Assembly (NCBI GenBank): GCA_026119855.1
Contig: JAOWBW010001049.1
Span: forward strand, 620,001-684,000
Origin: Campanula takesimana
Taxonomy: Eukaryota > Streptophyta > Magnoliopsida > Asterales > Campanulaceae
DNA: 64,000 nucleotides
Direction: 5' to 3'
Under the pieces are notes generated by a model. It was not told the origin of the DNA. It did no database searches and saw only the letters and a program-made list of their open reading frames with translations. How positions within the stretch are numbered: the stretch's first letter is position 1; every line of letters starts with the position of its first letter. Positions 11,037-21,132 of the stretch are shown in pieces. A program made the position numbers and the translations under genes.

Positions 11037-11280
11037 TTGTTGATGAGGGATCTTATTCTGGGTAAAGCATGCACCGTTGCTGCTTCTACTATCATTGTCT
11101 ATCCATCCTCAATCAACGAGCGATTCTTTCCACAACGCCATTTTGTTGCGGAACTCCAGCAGCAGAGAAATTGTGAAGAATACCATTTGTTGGTTCTTGT
11201 TGGTTCTCACAATATTGAGCGACATCATTGTTCATAAATTCTGTTCCATTGAAGTATCGAACTCTATTGATGTCTTCTAT
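11037..11280 (-). pseudogene. Integrase remnant of copia-1
   Basis: The minus-strand translation shows VRYFNGTEFMNN, VAQYCEN, HNFSAAGVPQQNGVVER and then SLINKAYNKTPYELW. These match the second half of the copia integrase core (D in the SDNGTEF block, E in the PQQNGVVER block) and the following AYNKTPYE segment. The first Asp of the DDE triad, the zinc-binding HHCC part and the pre-integrase domain are not recognisable. Frameshifts break the frame on both sides. Confidence 0.75.
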
Positions 11281-11689
11281 GTTTGGAGATTTAGAAGGAG
11301 AGCAACCATGATATCATTGAGATACCACAAGTTGGTCCAAAGCTTCGCGGTAGTGAGCGGTCCAAACATATGAGGTGAAGCGGATGTAAGCGGTTTGACA
11401 TTGGAGCAATCTTGCTGGAGGAAAACTGCTCAGGCTGCTTACTAAGCTGGCATGGTGCTTATACCATTGCTAGCTGCATTCGCTTAGGTTCATTGCTACA
11501 AAACAAGGATTAGTAAATAGAAATTATAGCGGTAAGATCAATAATATAAAAATTGGTCTTACGAGTCCTTGTGAGCAAAGTTAGTCCAGAAACGCCATTC
11601 TTGATGTAACAGTGCGTTGAAGTGATATGGCATTCCAGACCTTTATCTCATAATTGTGATATGGAGAGCAGGTTGCTTGAGACTATCTT

Positions 11690-11820
11690 TTATGATTAGT
11701 CCAAATCCAATTATGTGCCCTTTGTTGTTGTCACCATATATTACTGAGTGATCTCTTCCTTGGTGCGCACCTTTAAGAGTGTTGACATCTCCAGTAGTGT
11801 CTAGAATCCACTGTTGAAAC
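11690..11820 (-). pseudogene. Aspartic protease remnant of copia-1
   Basis: The minus strand reads WILDTTGDVN, then a gap, then IYGDNNKGHIIGFG. These fit the copia protease start (WILDSGCSRHMTG) and its FGDNKKGKIIGKG block. The active-site Ser is replaced in DTTG and the Cys/His residues after it are lost. Only a fragment remains between gag and integrase remnants. Confidence 0.6.
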
Positions 11821-11899
11821 CAACTGAGCTTGACAGTGCGCAGTGAAGTAGATCTTTTCTGCTTGTTGAAACATTTACTTGCGCTCTACAGCAGAGTTA

Positions 11900-12191
11900 T
11901 CATTTAAGATCAGCACACTTTAAGAGATTCCTTGCGCGGCTGCGGAGTTGGTGATGACGCAGCTTCTGACAGGTTAGCTTTGGCAGATAGGTGCTTGTCA
12001 TTCCGTCTGCTTGGTGAAGGTGTTCCGTTTCCACTAGAGTGAAGGGATCTTTCTTTGATTGTCTTTGGCATATGCTCAGGTTCCATTTCAGAAACAACTT
12101 TTGAATCATTGTCAGCATTTGCCACTAAGCAGAGCAGTCCATCCTCAGAGTCAGCATCGTTGTCTTCAGTGTCAAGTCTCCGAGTCCTTAG
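11900..12191 (-). pseudogene. Gag C-terminal part of copia-1, left of the nested insertion
   Basis: The minus-strand frame starting at 12191 reads an acidic segment (DTEDNDADSEDG), then LVANADNDSKVVSEMEPEH, then a Ser/Pro-rich tail ending at 11910. It directly continues the frame of the gag start at 20771-21057 if the nested element and one copy of its cttag duplication are ignored. No zinc knuckle is seen, so that part of gag was probably lost by deletion. Confidence 0.6.
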
Positions 12192-13494
12192 TGTAGATAC
12201 CCCGGGGAACCACGGCTTGGCTAGAGCGGTGAATTATCCTAGGATGTCTAACTTGTTTTAGATTTGTTTAGAGTCGCCACCTATGTTTTTAAAGGAACAT
12301 AAGAAAAACCTAGAAATAGCCTAATTTATGTACAAAACCAGAGATTCGGGAGAGAAGGGTTCGGGGGTTAGGTGACGGAGTGGGAAGTACTTAAACACCC
12401 ACTCCGCCCCGCTTACGCGGGTCTTGCTACTATTGGTGTTCTAATATTTACATGTCCTTCAATTAATTAAATAGAAATGTGCTAACAATTGTGATGAGAA
12501 GAAAAGGGGAAAATAAAGGGGAAATAAAATAGAATTGTTTTATTTATTTAATGATAAAGATTACATGTAACAAGTAATGTTAAAGAATTACATTAAGAGA
12601 TGAAGAGAAACTAACATGGTGAATTAAAGTTAAGATTAAAATGTAGGGAGATAACCTTAACTAACTTCAATATGTGAAGTAGTCATGTTGGTCATGTCCC
12701 ATTAATGGGGATTGCATACATTGACTAGAACATGAATAGAATAAAAAAAAGAAGACTTGTACCTTTAGAAAGAAGACTTCAAACTTGGACTTGAAAATGA
12801 TGTTGTTGTGTAGAGATTTGTGTAGAGTTTCGTTGCGTAAAACTCTTGTTGGGAGAATTTGTGTAGGGAAAAATGATATAGAATTTGTGTAGAGAGAAAG
12901 CTCCAAGTCTAAAAAATGAGGTCCCTTTCCAAGGTAGAAGATGATGGTTTTTATAGGTAAAAAGAGAGGGAAAGGTTGGAGGGAAAAGATGATCATCCAT
13001 GTGAAATGGAATTGACCAATCAAAAATAAGATAAATAAAATAATAAATAAAAGAAATAAAAGAAAATCAAATAAATAAAAAGGAAATATTTTGTTTTAAT
13101 GAAAAGGCTAGAAGTGTGGGATTGGGAGTTAATGAGAAAAGGGGGGATGAATGTGGATGTAAAAAGATGGTTTTTGTGATCAAGAAAAGATGTTTGTAAA
13201 TAAGAAAAGAGAGGGAAATAAGGTGCAATCCGTTACTGCCAAAGTGGGAAGCGCGCGGGTCCGGATTTTGGGGCGGGACGCGCGCGCGTCTCACTGGCTG
13301 TGCCGGAAGCGCGCGATTTTAAAAATGACAGAAAGACAGAAATGACTCTAAAATTAATTCTGTTATGCAGTTTAGTCCAAAACTAACGGAATCAGTTAGG
13401 AACTTAACCGAAGTAACAGAAATTAATAAAAATAAGTTAAATAAAAATACTATGTATGCAATCGGGGTGAGAGGTCCAAGGCGGGGTGTCTACA
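12192..13494 (-). repeat. 3' LTR of the Tat-type element (1,303 bp)
   Basis: The LTR is nearly identical to 19478-20770. The most visible difference is an extra ~12 bases (aaataaagggg) near 12510. A TATA-like ctataaaaa lies on the minus strand at 12949-12957. Paired CpG-rich boxes lie at 13247-13315. Confidence 0.95.
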
Positions 13495-13506
13495 GAGCCC
13501 CTCGGC
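13495..13506 (-). promoter_or_regulatory. Polypurine-like tract of the Tat-type element
   Basis: On the minus strand gaggggctc immediately precedes the 3' LTR start tgtagacacc. The tract is short and interrupted by pyrimidines, so the call rests mainly on position. Confidence 0.55.
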
Positions 13507-13659
13507 GACGTGGATTGCGAGGCAAAACGCGTCGACGAAAGAAAGACAACCGCCGAGGACATCGACAAGAGAAAACAAAGACTCGATAAAGCAGAATTTG
13601 AAATTACAAAGGATAGAAGTGCGCTCCCTGTGTGATCGACTTTTGCTGATGGAAGAGGT

Positions 13660-14041
13660 ATGGTGATGAGCGGTCCAATGGACCAAAATTGGTGCGCGGT
13701 GCGGTGATGCGGCGGTGTGATTTGAGCGGTCCACCATCGACCAAAAATTGGTGCGCGGTGCGGCACCTGGTGATTTGAGCTCCACCATCGACCGCTGTGC
13801 TCTGTGCGGCACCTGGTGATTTGAGCGGTCCACCATCGACCAGAATTGGTGCTCTGTGCGGCACCTGGTGATTTGAGCGGTCCACCATCGACCAGAATTG
13901 GTGCTCTGTGCGGCACCTGGTGATTTGAGCGGTCCACCATCGACCAGAATTGGTGCTCTGTGCGGCACCTGGTGATTTGAGCGGTCCACCATCGACCAGA
14001 ATTGGTGCTCTGTGCGGCACCTGGTGCTCTGTGCGGCACCT
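13660..14041. repeat. 52-bp minisatellite, ~7 copies
   Basis: The unit contains gatttgagcggtccacc, atcgaccagaattggtg and ctctgtgcggcacctgg. The four units at the right end are identical, and those to the left are shorter or diverged (gcgcggtgcgg variants). Because 52 is not a multiple of three and the unit has no stop on the minus strand, several long overlapping frames arise. I regard them as repeat artefacts. Confidence 0.9.
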
Positions 14042-14509
14042 GTTATGTGTATGCTTTGCAGATATATGTGCTTGTGTGAGATGTGAAATTGGAATTGCGA
14101 GAGAAAATTGTGATTGTGGTGTGATATGATCTTGAAAGCACCTTTATAATGAGAGAGAAGTAAGAATGTAGAAAGTGATCTTGTGTGCGGTGTGATTTTG
14201 AGGAAAGCATCGGATGTATTCATACCTTCACTTACCATTGCCGCTTGAGTGGAGATGGATTCTTGATGTCCGCGGAGGGTGCTTTGATGGAGAATGTCCA
14301 TTCTTTAGATGTTGATGAGAGAATGCCCTTGATGTTGGGTTGGCGAGATGGTACTCTGGATGATGGGTCGGTCGTGCCAAAAGGCTGCCTACGTATCTCT
14401 TTAAGAGAATCAGACCAGCGTAGTTCACGGATGATGGAGAACGCTGGAGGAGAGGCTAGGAGCAAAACAAAGTAAAGCACATAATTTTGCACATAGAAGG
14501 AGAAAAAGA

Positions 14510-14546
<37 letters not shown>

Positions 14547-14580
14547 TTAGGAAGGAAAAAATATGCACACATGTGAGGAA

Positions 14581-14612
<32 letters not shown>

Positions 14613-17213
14613 AGTCCGTGGGTGAACCATTTTAACCATTGTGTGCTTGTGAAGCCAACCCAAGATCAAGTCATGTTCAGTCGAAGTCCGGATTGCCTCG
14701 CTTGAATTCTGTTGTCGCTGGTGTGCCCAACGAAGATTGATGTCTAGCCCCAAGAGATTTGTCGATTATGGGGCTTCAAAAGGCTTTTGATGCCGAGATG
14801 AGGGGTTGCTGATTGTAAAGCCCCTAGAATGCCTTTGATGCCAAATTTTGAGGGACTTGCATAGCTCCAAGATAAATCAGCTCTTGGCCCATTCGAGTAA
14901 ATCGCCCTTTGTTGTTGTAGTGAGCAAGCCCCAAGAGGAGATCGTTGATGCCAAGCTTCGAGAGATTGCAAAGCCCCAGGTGTCGTGGGCTTGTAGATGG
15001 CGGGATGTGAAGACCGTTCATTGTAAAAGCCCCAAATTATCTTGTGATTGGCTCGGCATTGAGAGCGGATGTACCGTTTGGTAGAATTCTTGATAGAGAT
15101 TTCCTTCTTGCTCTTACTGGGGAGATGAATGGCCTCATTGTGGTCGATACCCAAATGGCTGAGGGCTTATGTCAAAGGATGCAGTAATGTCTTGCGGTGC
15201 CGTCGAGGTCGCGGAGGATAAGGTCTTGGCGTGATAAAGTCTCAAATGAGTATGCTTGCTTGACTCTTCTTGAGTTGAACTAATGACGGATCTTCGGATG
15301 CAACTAGTGCTGTGGCCCAACTTTATCTGAGCTGCACCTTGTGCTTTTGATCTTGGAGAAGGGGGTGCTGAATTGCAGAAACATTGGGATTGGCCGTGGC
15401 ATTTCCCGCTATAACCCTGTTTTGATTAGAGTTTAGCATATTGAATCTTTTTCCTTTTCTCTAAGACTTCCTTCAAAATCTCGCTGTGAGTTCTAACAAA
15501 AATCATCAACTTCATTCATAACATCGGAGTCTTCATTTAAAACCAAGAGGCCTTTGACTTGAAGTGTTGAGAGACCCTTGAATCTTGATTGTTCTCATGG
15601 AGCTATAAGACTACTCCACATTGCACTTGCTCGAGTATTGTTGCCCAAAAGACTGTCGGTCGCGAAGCCCTAATACTGCCCTTTGCTTGAATTACTGTAA
15701 TGCCGTAGCCCAAAAGATTGTAGATTGCGAAGCCCGTTGAGACCTTCGGTGCTGAATTGAGGAAGTTTCCAATGTTGCACATGACTTGGCTGGGGATACT
15801 GCTGGGGAGTTAATTGCTCTTTGCCGAGGGAGCCTTTAAGACTTGACCGTAGCCCCTAGAGTGCCATCATTGATTTCGAGAAAGGTCCACCCTTGATTGG
15901 GGAAACGAGCACGGGCACACATGACAAGAGGGCTTTTTGACATCCCTTTTGAGGGACTTTGAGGATAGTTTCACACATCTTTCTTGAGCATAGCCCCTAG
16001 GGCGTATTGATTGCCAAATGAAGCAAAAGAATCCCTTGTTCTTGAGTCACATAGCCCCTAGGGCGTCACCATATATTGAGCAAATCAAGAGTGACTCGTC
16101 CTCGTGTGAGGGAATAAACATGAGAGGATATGGCAAGAGCTACTCCATTTCTCGGGAGCCTTTCGGCGTACTTTAGAAGCACATACTTGAAGAAGCCTTG
16201 AAAACTGAGACACATGTTGTTACTATTTGCTGCCCAAGCCAATTGACTAGCTAGGGATTATTTGTGCAACCTCGTGCCCTTTTGTGATGGGCTCGTTCTC
16301 GGATGGGTCTTGGTTACCACGGGCCTTCTTTTCATGAACCCAAGAATGCACATTGCTGGAGAATGATACCAATAACCCAAGACAACCTTTGATGGTGCCA
16401 TATCTTGTCGAGCTTTTGCCAATCCCAAAGTTGACTCGGTGGGGAATTGATTTGAGGAGATCCAATGTAGAGCTTGTGCAGTTGTCTTCCTTAGAGGCCG
16501 GAGTTCTCCATTTCTCTTTCCCTTCTCTCTCTCACTCTCTCATTTTTTTTTATGACGCACCCTGTTTTTGCCTAGACCGCCCTTTCGGGTTTTCAATCTA
16601 GCGGGCATCTCTTTTGCGTCTTCATTTTGACTCGATTAATGAGGAAGTGTGCATTGACTCTAGCTGAGGAGATAAGACATGTGATTTTGCGGTGGAGACC
16701 TCTTGTCACTAAAGGTGAGTGACATTGACTTGACTAGGGAAGTGTCCCTAGTATTGACATGTATTTTTTATTGAATTGAATGACTCGCGAAGGCAAGTAA
16801 GTCATTAAGAGAGAAGAGAAGGAAAGCCCCAATTTGATTGCAAGAAATTGGGAGTATGCAGAAAGAATAGAAGTCCCTAGACTCGACAAGGATCGCGAAA
16901 TGATTCTAAATCTAAGAAAGTTGTTCAATCTTTTTGGTGATTAATTCATTGGCAAATGAATCGTACAAAGATGTCTTGACAAGTTCGAGATGAAGGCCAA
17001 TCACCATAACGCGCTAGGGCTAAACATATCTTCTTTCTTGCATGAGACCGGACCCGCAGGTTGCCTACGTTCCTCCAGTGTAGAGGCTCAGGTCACCGTA
17101 GTTCTTGTGGATTCTCCATTCTTCGGGATGGAATTGTTGCTTCGTCGTGTAGCTTCGTCCTCCTTTGGTGGATGGAATGATGTTGATCTTGATGTGAACT
17201 TCTTTGATTGAGG

Positions 17214-17255
<42 letters not shown>

Positions 17256-17632
17256 CCCCCTTTGTTACTTTGCTTGACTTCTTCATGATTGTTGCTCCAC
17301 CTTGTTTGTCTTGGCTTCGTCGTTGATGTTGGCGTCGATGTTTAGCCCCTAGGCGTTCAAGTGATGGCCTTGTTCTAAAACTTGTTTAGACATCTTTTCA
17401 TCATTCTGCCAAGAATTAGATTGAACAACTTGGAAGAGTGTATAAGGACAAGAACGACTTTTATTTGATGACTCAATGGACTCGAACATTTAACATAGGA
17501 CGAGAGAAAACATTAATGCACACATTAGAGGACTTTGACTCTTTTTTTTTTTTTTTTTTTTTTATTCCTACTACTAGGTAGAGAAAGAGAAACGGAGATT
17601 GTTGTTGTCGTCCTCTTTGTTGAAGCCCCATT
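14042..17632. other. Non-coding interior of the Tat-type element
   Basis: About 3.6 kb holds no convincing coding sequence on either strand. It has poly-T tracts (14513-14540, 14586-14612, 17219-17252, 17540-17563) and many copies of an agcccc(t/a)ag word, often near ttgatgcc (see the finding on GCCCCTAGGGC). In an autonomous Tat element this region would hold pol. Here it appears replaced by unrelated low-complexity sequence. Confidence 0.6.
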
Positions 17633-18288
17633 TCAAAACCAAGCCACTTCTTTGATGAGTTGCTCTTCACCCACGGTAAATTCGCCGTTGTCGATAAAAT
17701 CTTGGATGATGTTTCGGAGAAGGAAGCACCCTTCGGTAGTGTGGCCAATATGCTCGTGGTAGCCGCACCATTCACCATGAGCATGATTTTTCAGTATCGC
17801 CTTCGGCTTGTACCCCTCCAAAGGTTTGATCTTCCTTCTTGCCACCAAAATTTCAAATGCCTCGGCTTGGGTTACTCCTTGGAGAGGAGTGAAAACTCGG
17901 TGATGGTGGTACCTTTGTAGCTTTTGAGGGTCGGGCCACTTGAGCATGCTTTATCATTGAACTTTGCTTTGCTGTCGGTGAGCTCTTGCAAACGGGCTTT
18001 GAGTTCGGAAACCTCTTCCTCGTGAATTCTTCTTTCATAATCAAGACGGGCCTTGAGTTCGGAAACCTCTTCTTTGTGAATCCTCTTGTCGATATCGAAA
18101 CGGGCTTGCCACAAATTGTCTTTACGGCGGGCATCCTCGACAATCCTATCCATTTGTTCCCCCATTGATTTCATTACGTTGAGTAACCCTTCGTTGGACA
18201 CGAAATCATTTCCACCATTGTTGTTGTCGCCGTTGGAAGCCATTGGACCTATTGGAAAAGCACGGTTGATCTTAGATTGGCCCCACAA
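17633..18288 (-). CDS. Gag-like protein of the Tat-type element, in two overlapping frames
   Basis: Frame 1 (18288-17872, 138 residues) starts near MASNGDNNNGG and has a strongly coiled-coil segment in which EEVSELKARL occurs twice in a tandem ~20-residue duplication. Frame 2 (17947-17633) continues with YHHHRVFTPL, then VARRKIKPLEGYKP, then CGYHEHIGHTTEGCFLLRN and IIQDFIDNGEF. The last block is the Cys-His-Cys signature near the gag C-terminus of Tat/Ogre elements (C-x-H...GHxTxxC...L-x-x-IQDLI-x-G). The two frames overlap by ~75 nt and differ by one base, so this is either a frameshift mutation or a recoding site. The protein would package element RNA. It stops soon after GEEQLIKE with no protease fused. 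Confidence 0.65.
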
Positions 18289-18299
18289 ACACCTTTTGG

Positions 18300-19453
18300 A
18301 TAAAATGAATTAACCCACAAACAAAGAAAAAGACTCAACCACATAAGAAAAAACGACTCTTTTTTTTTATTTACAAAGTCGGAAGGACGTGGTCCTTTTT
18401 GGGGTTTCTAGAAAAATAGTGGAATCGTCACACTAGTATATAGACCTTCTCGCGGTCCCATATACTCATCGGATTCCACCACGCTTGTGATACCTACATG
18501 TGACGGGATTAAACTAAATTAATGTAGTAAATCATACATGCGGGGACGGATTTTTATTTTCGTCCAAAATGCCCACTTTTGGGGACGGAGTTTTATTTCG
18601 TCCATTGCAACAAGTTGGCATGTATGATTTGAAGACATTAGTTTAGGGAAATCTCGATACATGAAAAACCGACTTGAGTCACGGAGTGTTAGACCCTAGA
18701 CTAGAATTGTGTGGCTTGTGCTCGGCTTGAATATGAGGCTCAAAGGTCACCCCCGGCATGTAGTCATGAACTACGCCACGGGCTGAGGTTTACCGCTTCG
18801 AAAGAGCCAAGGTCGAGTGGAGCTTGAAACTTTCTAGGACGGGCCTCGACGGGTTTGGGGTTGGACTTGTGCGACTCGATAGTGAGCAGTTCATAGGAAT
18901 ATGTGCATGTAGTGTGAGGTCTAACATGTGACAAAACATTTTTTTTTTCAAAAGAAAAAAAAAAAAAAAAACAAATAAGCACATAATTACAACTTTCGAA
19001 TCACCCGTGTGACCGATAAAAATAAACAGAAAGTAAAAGAAATTGTATGCAGGCCCGGTGCCCACACACTGTCATTCTGTTCTGTTTCTATGCACTGTTC
19101 TGTTCCGGGAATGCGCCCAGAAGCGCGCGCATTGGGTTGCCTATGCGGAAGGCGCGCGCGTGAGAGGAAGAAGGGCAGAGGCGCCCGCTTCTGGGTGAGA
19201 ACCTGCAAATCAGCGGGTTCAAGGGATTGCCTTGACCCTTAATTAAGAAAACTTTCCCTTGCAGAATTTGTTAGCACAGAAACATGGAATTGAAGGACAA
19301 GAAAGGAGGCGGGCGATTCTGGTAATAAGGGTCGGACGCGCGTGCTTTAGGCCAAGAAGGACGGAGGCGCGCGCTTCCTACCCTTTTTACCAGAATGCCC
19401 AGAAAACAGTAATAAGAACACCAAAAGTTAAAAACGCAAGTTTAATCCTCTAA
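18300..19453. other. Leader region between primer site and gag of the Tat-type element
   Basis: This is non-coding 5' leader (minus strand) of about 1.1 kb. It holds an imperfect repeat around 18545-18605 (gggacgga-ttttattt-cgtcca twice) and A/T homopolymers near 18950. CpG-rich box pairs lie at 19113-19165 (agcgcgcgc...ggcgcgcgcg) and 19335-19375 (acgcgcgtgc...ggcgcgcgc). Confidence 0.55.
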
Positions 19454-19477
19454 TACACTCCCCAGCAGGGTCGCCAC
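19454..19477 (-). promoter_or_regulatory. tRNA-Arg-like primer binding site of the Tat-type element
   Basis: On the minus strand tggcgaccctgctgggga lies within 2 bases of the 5' LTR end. It resembles the tRNA-Arg primer sites of Ogre/Tat elements (TGGCGACTCxGCTGGGGA). Confidence 0.7.
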
Positions 19478-20770
19478 TGTAGATACCCCGGGGGACCACG
19501 GCTTGGCTAGAGCGGTGAATTATCCTAGGATGTCTAACTTGTTTTAGATTTGTTTAGAGTCGCCACCTATGTTTTTAAAGGAACATAAGAAAAACCTAGA
19601 AATAGCCTAATTTATGTACAAAACCAGAGATTCGGGAGAGAAGGGTTCGGGGGTTAGGTGACGGAGTGGGAAGTACTTAAACACCCACTCCGCCCCGCTT
19701 ACGCGGGTCTTGCTACTATTGGTGTTCTAATATTTACATGTCCTTCAATTAATTAAATAGAAATGTGCTAACAATTGTGATGAGAAGAAAAGGGGAAATA
19801 AAATAGAATTGTTTTATTTATTTAATGATAAAGATTACATGTAACAAGTAATGTTAAAGTATTACATTAAGAGATGAAGAGAAACTAACATGGTGAATTA
19901 AAGTTAAGATTAAAATGTAGGGAGATAACCTTAACTAACTTCAATATGTGAAGTAGTCATGTTGGTCATGTCCCATTAATGGGGATTGCATACATTGACT
20001 AGAACATGAATAGAATAAAAAAAAGAAGACTTGTACCTTTAGAAAGAAGACTTCAAACTTGGACTTGAAAATGATGTTGTTGTGTAGAGATTTGTGTAGA
20101 GTTTCGTTGCGTAAAACTCTTGTTGGGAGAATTTGTGTAGGGAAAAATGATATAGAATTTGTGTAGAGAGAAAGCTCCAAGTCTAAAAAATGAGGTCCCT
20201 TTCCAAGGTAGAAGATGATGGTTTTTATAGGTAAAAAAGAGAGGGAAAGGTTGGAGGGAAAAGATGATCATCCATGTGAAATGGAATTGACCAATCAAAA
20301 ATAAGATAAATAAAATAATAAATAAAAGAAATAAAAGAAAATCAAATAAAATAAAAAGGAAATATTTTGTTTTAATGAAAAGGCTAGAAGTGTGGGATTG
20401 GGAGTTAACGAGAAAAGGGGGGATGAATGTGGATGTAAAAAGATGGTTTTTGTGATCAAGAAAAGATGTTTGTAAATAAGAAAAGGGAGGGAAATAAGGT
20501 GCAATCCGTTACTGCCAAAGTGGGAAGCGCGTGGGTCCGGATTTTGGGGCGGGACGCGCGCGCGTCTCACTGGCTGTGCCGGAAGCGCGCGATTTTAAAA
20601 ATGACAGAAAGACAGAAATGACTCTAAAATTAATTCTGTTATGCAGTTTAGTCCAAAACTAACGGAATCAGTTAGGAACTTAACCGAAGTAACAGAAATT
20701 AATAAAAATAAGTTAAATAAAAATACTATGTATGCAATCGGGGTGAGAGGTCCAAGGCGGGGTGTCTACA
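19478..20770 (-). repeat. 5' LTR of the Tat-type element (1,293 bp)
   Basis: This LTR is functionally upstream on the minus strand. The candidate TATA box ctataaaaa is at 20222-20230. The paired CpG-rich boxes of this LTR are at 20526-20592. It ends exactly at the cttag duplication, inside copia-1 gag. Confidence 0.95.
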
Positions 20771-21057
20771 CTTAGCTCCTTTTCTGCGCAGTTCTCTTCA
20801 GCAACCATTCTGTACTGCTTTAATGCTTTGTGCGCAGGGTTGCTTTTCCTTGTACTCAAATTTTGAAGTAGGCATTTTGAAACGAAATGTCCTGGCTTAG
20901 CAGACCAAGTCATCTTTCTTTGAGTTTCTATGAGAGAGAATACGAATCTTTGCTTGAGGAACCACCAGGTTTGGAGAACTTTCTGAATTTGATCTGAGGT
21001 TTGAGCAGGCGCAGGAATATGTGAAAAGTTAGCCATTGCCCTAGATTTTGAAGCCAT
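20771..21057 (-). pseudogene. Gag N-terminal part of copia-1, interrupted by the Tat-type insertion
   Basis: The frame begins MASKSRAMANFSHIP at 21057, 56 nt after the primer site, and runs 95 codons to the insertion point at 20771. It includes KALKQYRMVAEENCAEKE, a lysine/glutamate-rich stretch. The remaining gag lies at 11900-12191. The N-terminus looks shorter than normal SIRE gag, and the UBN2-type core seen in copia-2 gag is not recognisable, consistent with an internal deletion older than the nested insertion. Confidence 0.65.
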
Positions 21058-21118
21058 ATTGAATCGGCACCCAAGCTGTTAAGCTTGAAAAACAGAAACA
21101 TGTTTTATGAAGGTGTTA

Positions 21119-21130
21119 GCTCTGATACCA
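21119..21130 (-). promoter_or_regulatory. tRNA-iMet primer binding site of copia-1
   Basis: On the minus strand tggtatcagagc, followed by taaca, starts 2 bases after the 5' LTR end. It is the standard initiator-tRNA primer complement. Confidence 0.9.
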
Positions 21131-21132
21131 CT

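Larger units (their letters stand above)
12192..20770 (-). mobile_element. Non-autonomous Tat/Ogre-type LTR retrotransposon with gag only (TR-GAG/LARD-like)
   Basis: LTRs 12192-13494 and 19478-20770 start tgtagatacccc and end ggtgtctaca, and the element is flanked by cttag (12187-12191 and 20771-20775). It disrupts copia-1 gag. A tRNA-Arg-like primer site (tggcgaccctgctgggga on the minus strand) lies beside the right LTR, and a purine-rich tract (cgaggggctc) lies beside the left. The ~6-kb interior encodes only a gag-like protein near its 5' end. No protease, RT, RNase H or integrase motif was found on either strand. The tRNA-Arg primer and the gag C-terminus both point to the Tat/Ogre branch of Ty3/gypsy. 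It must depend on enzymes supplied in trans. Confidence 0.85.

Noticed and set aside
13660..14041. CRISPR-like regular repeat
   Set aside because: Units are directly adjacent with no unique spacers, in a plant nuclear context.
13437..14301. Long overlapping minus-strand frames (118-283 codons) rich in HQFWSMVDRS / TNSGRWW repeats
   Set aside because: They are produced by the 52-bp minisatellite, which has no stop in several frames. All frames are open at once and they start or end in LTR or leader sequence.
14042..17472. Hidden pol in the Tat-type interior
   Set aside because: Both strands were scanned for the RT YxDD block, integrase DDE-type blocks and protease DSG blocks. None was recognisable.
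21114..21132. tRNA-like sequence tggtatcagagc
   Set aside because: It is only the 12-18 nt complement of the initiator-tRNA 3' end, serving as retrotransposon primer site. No cloverleaf is present.
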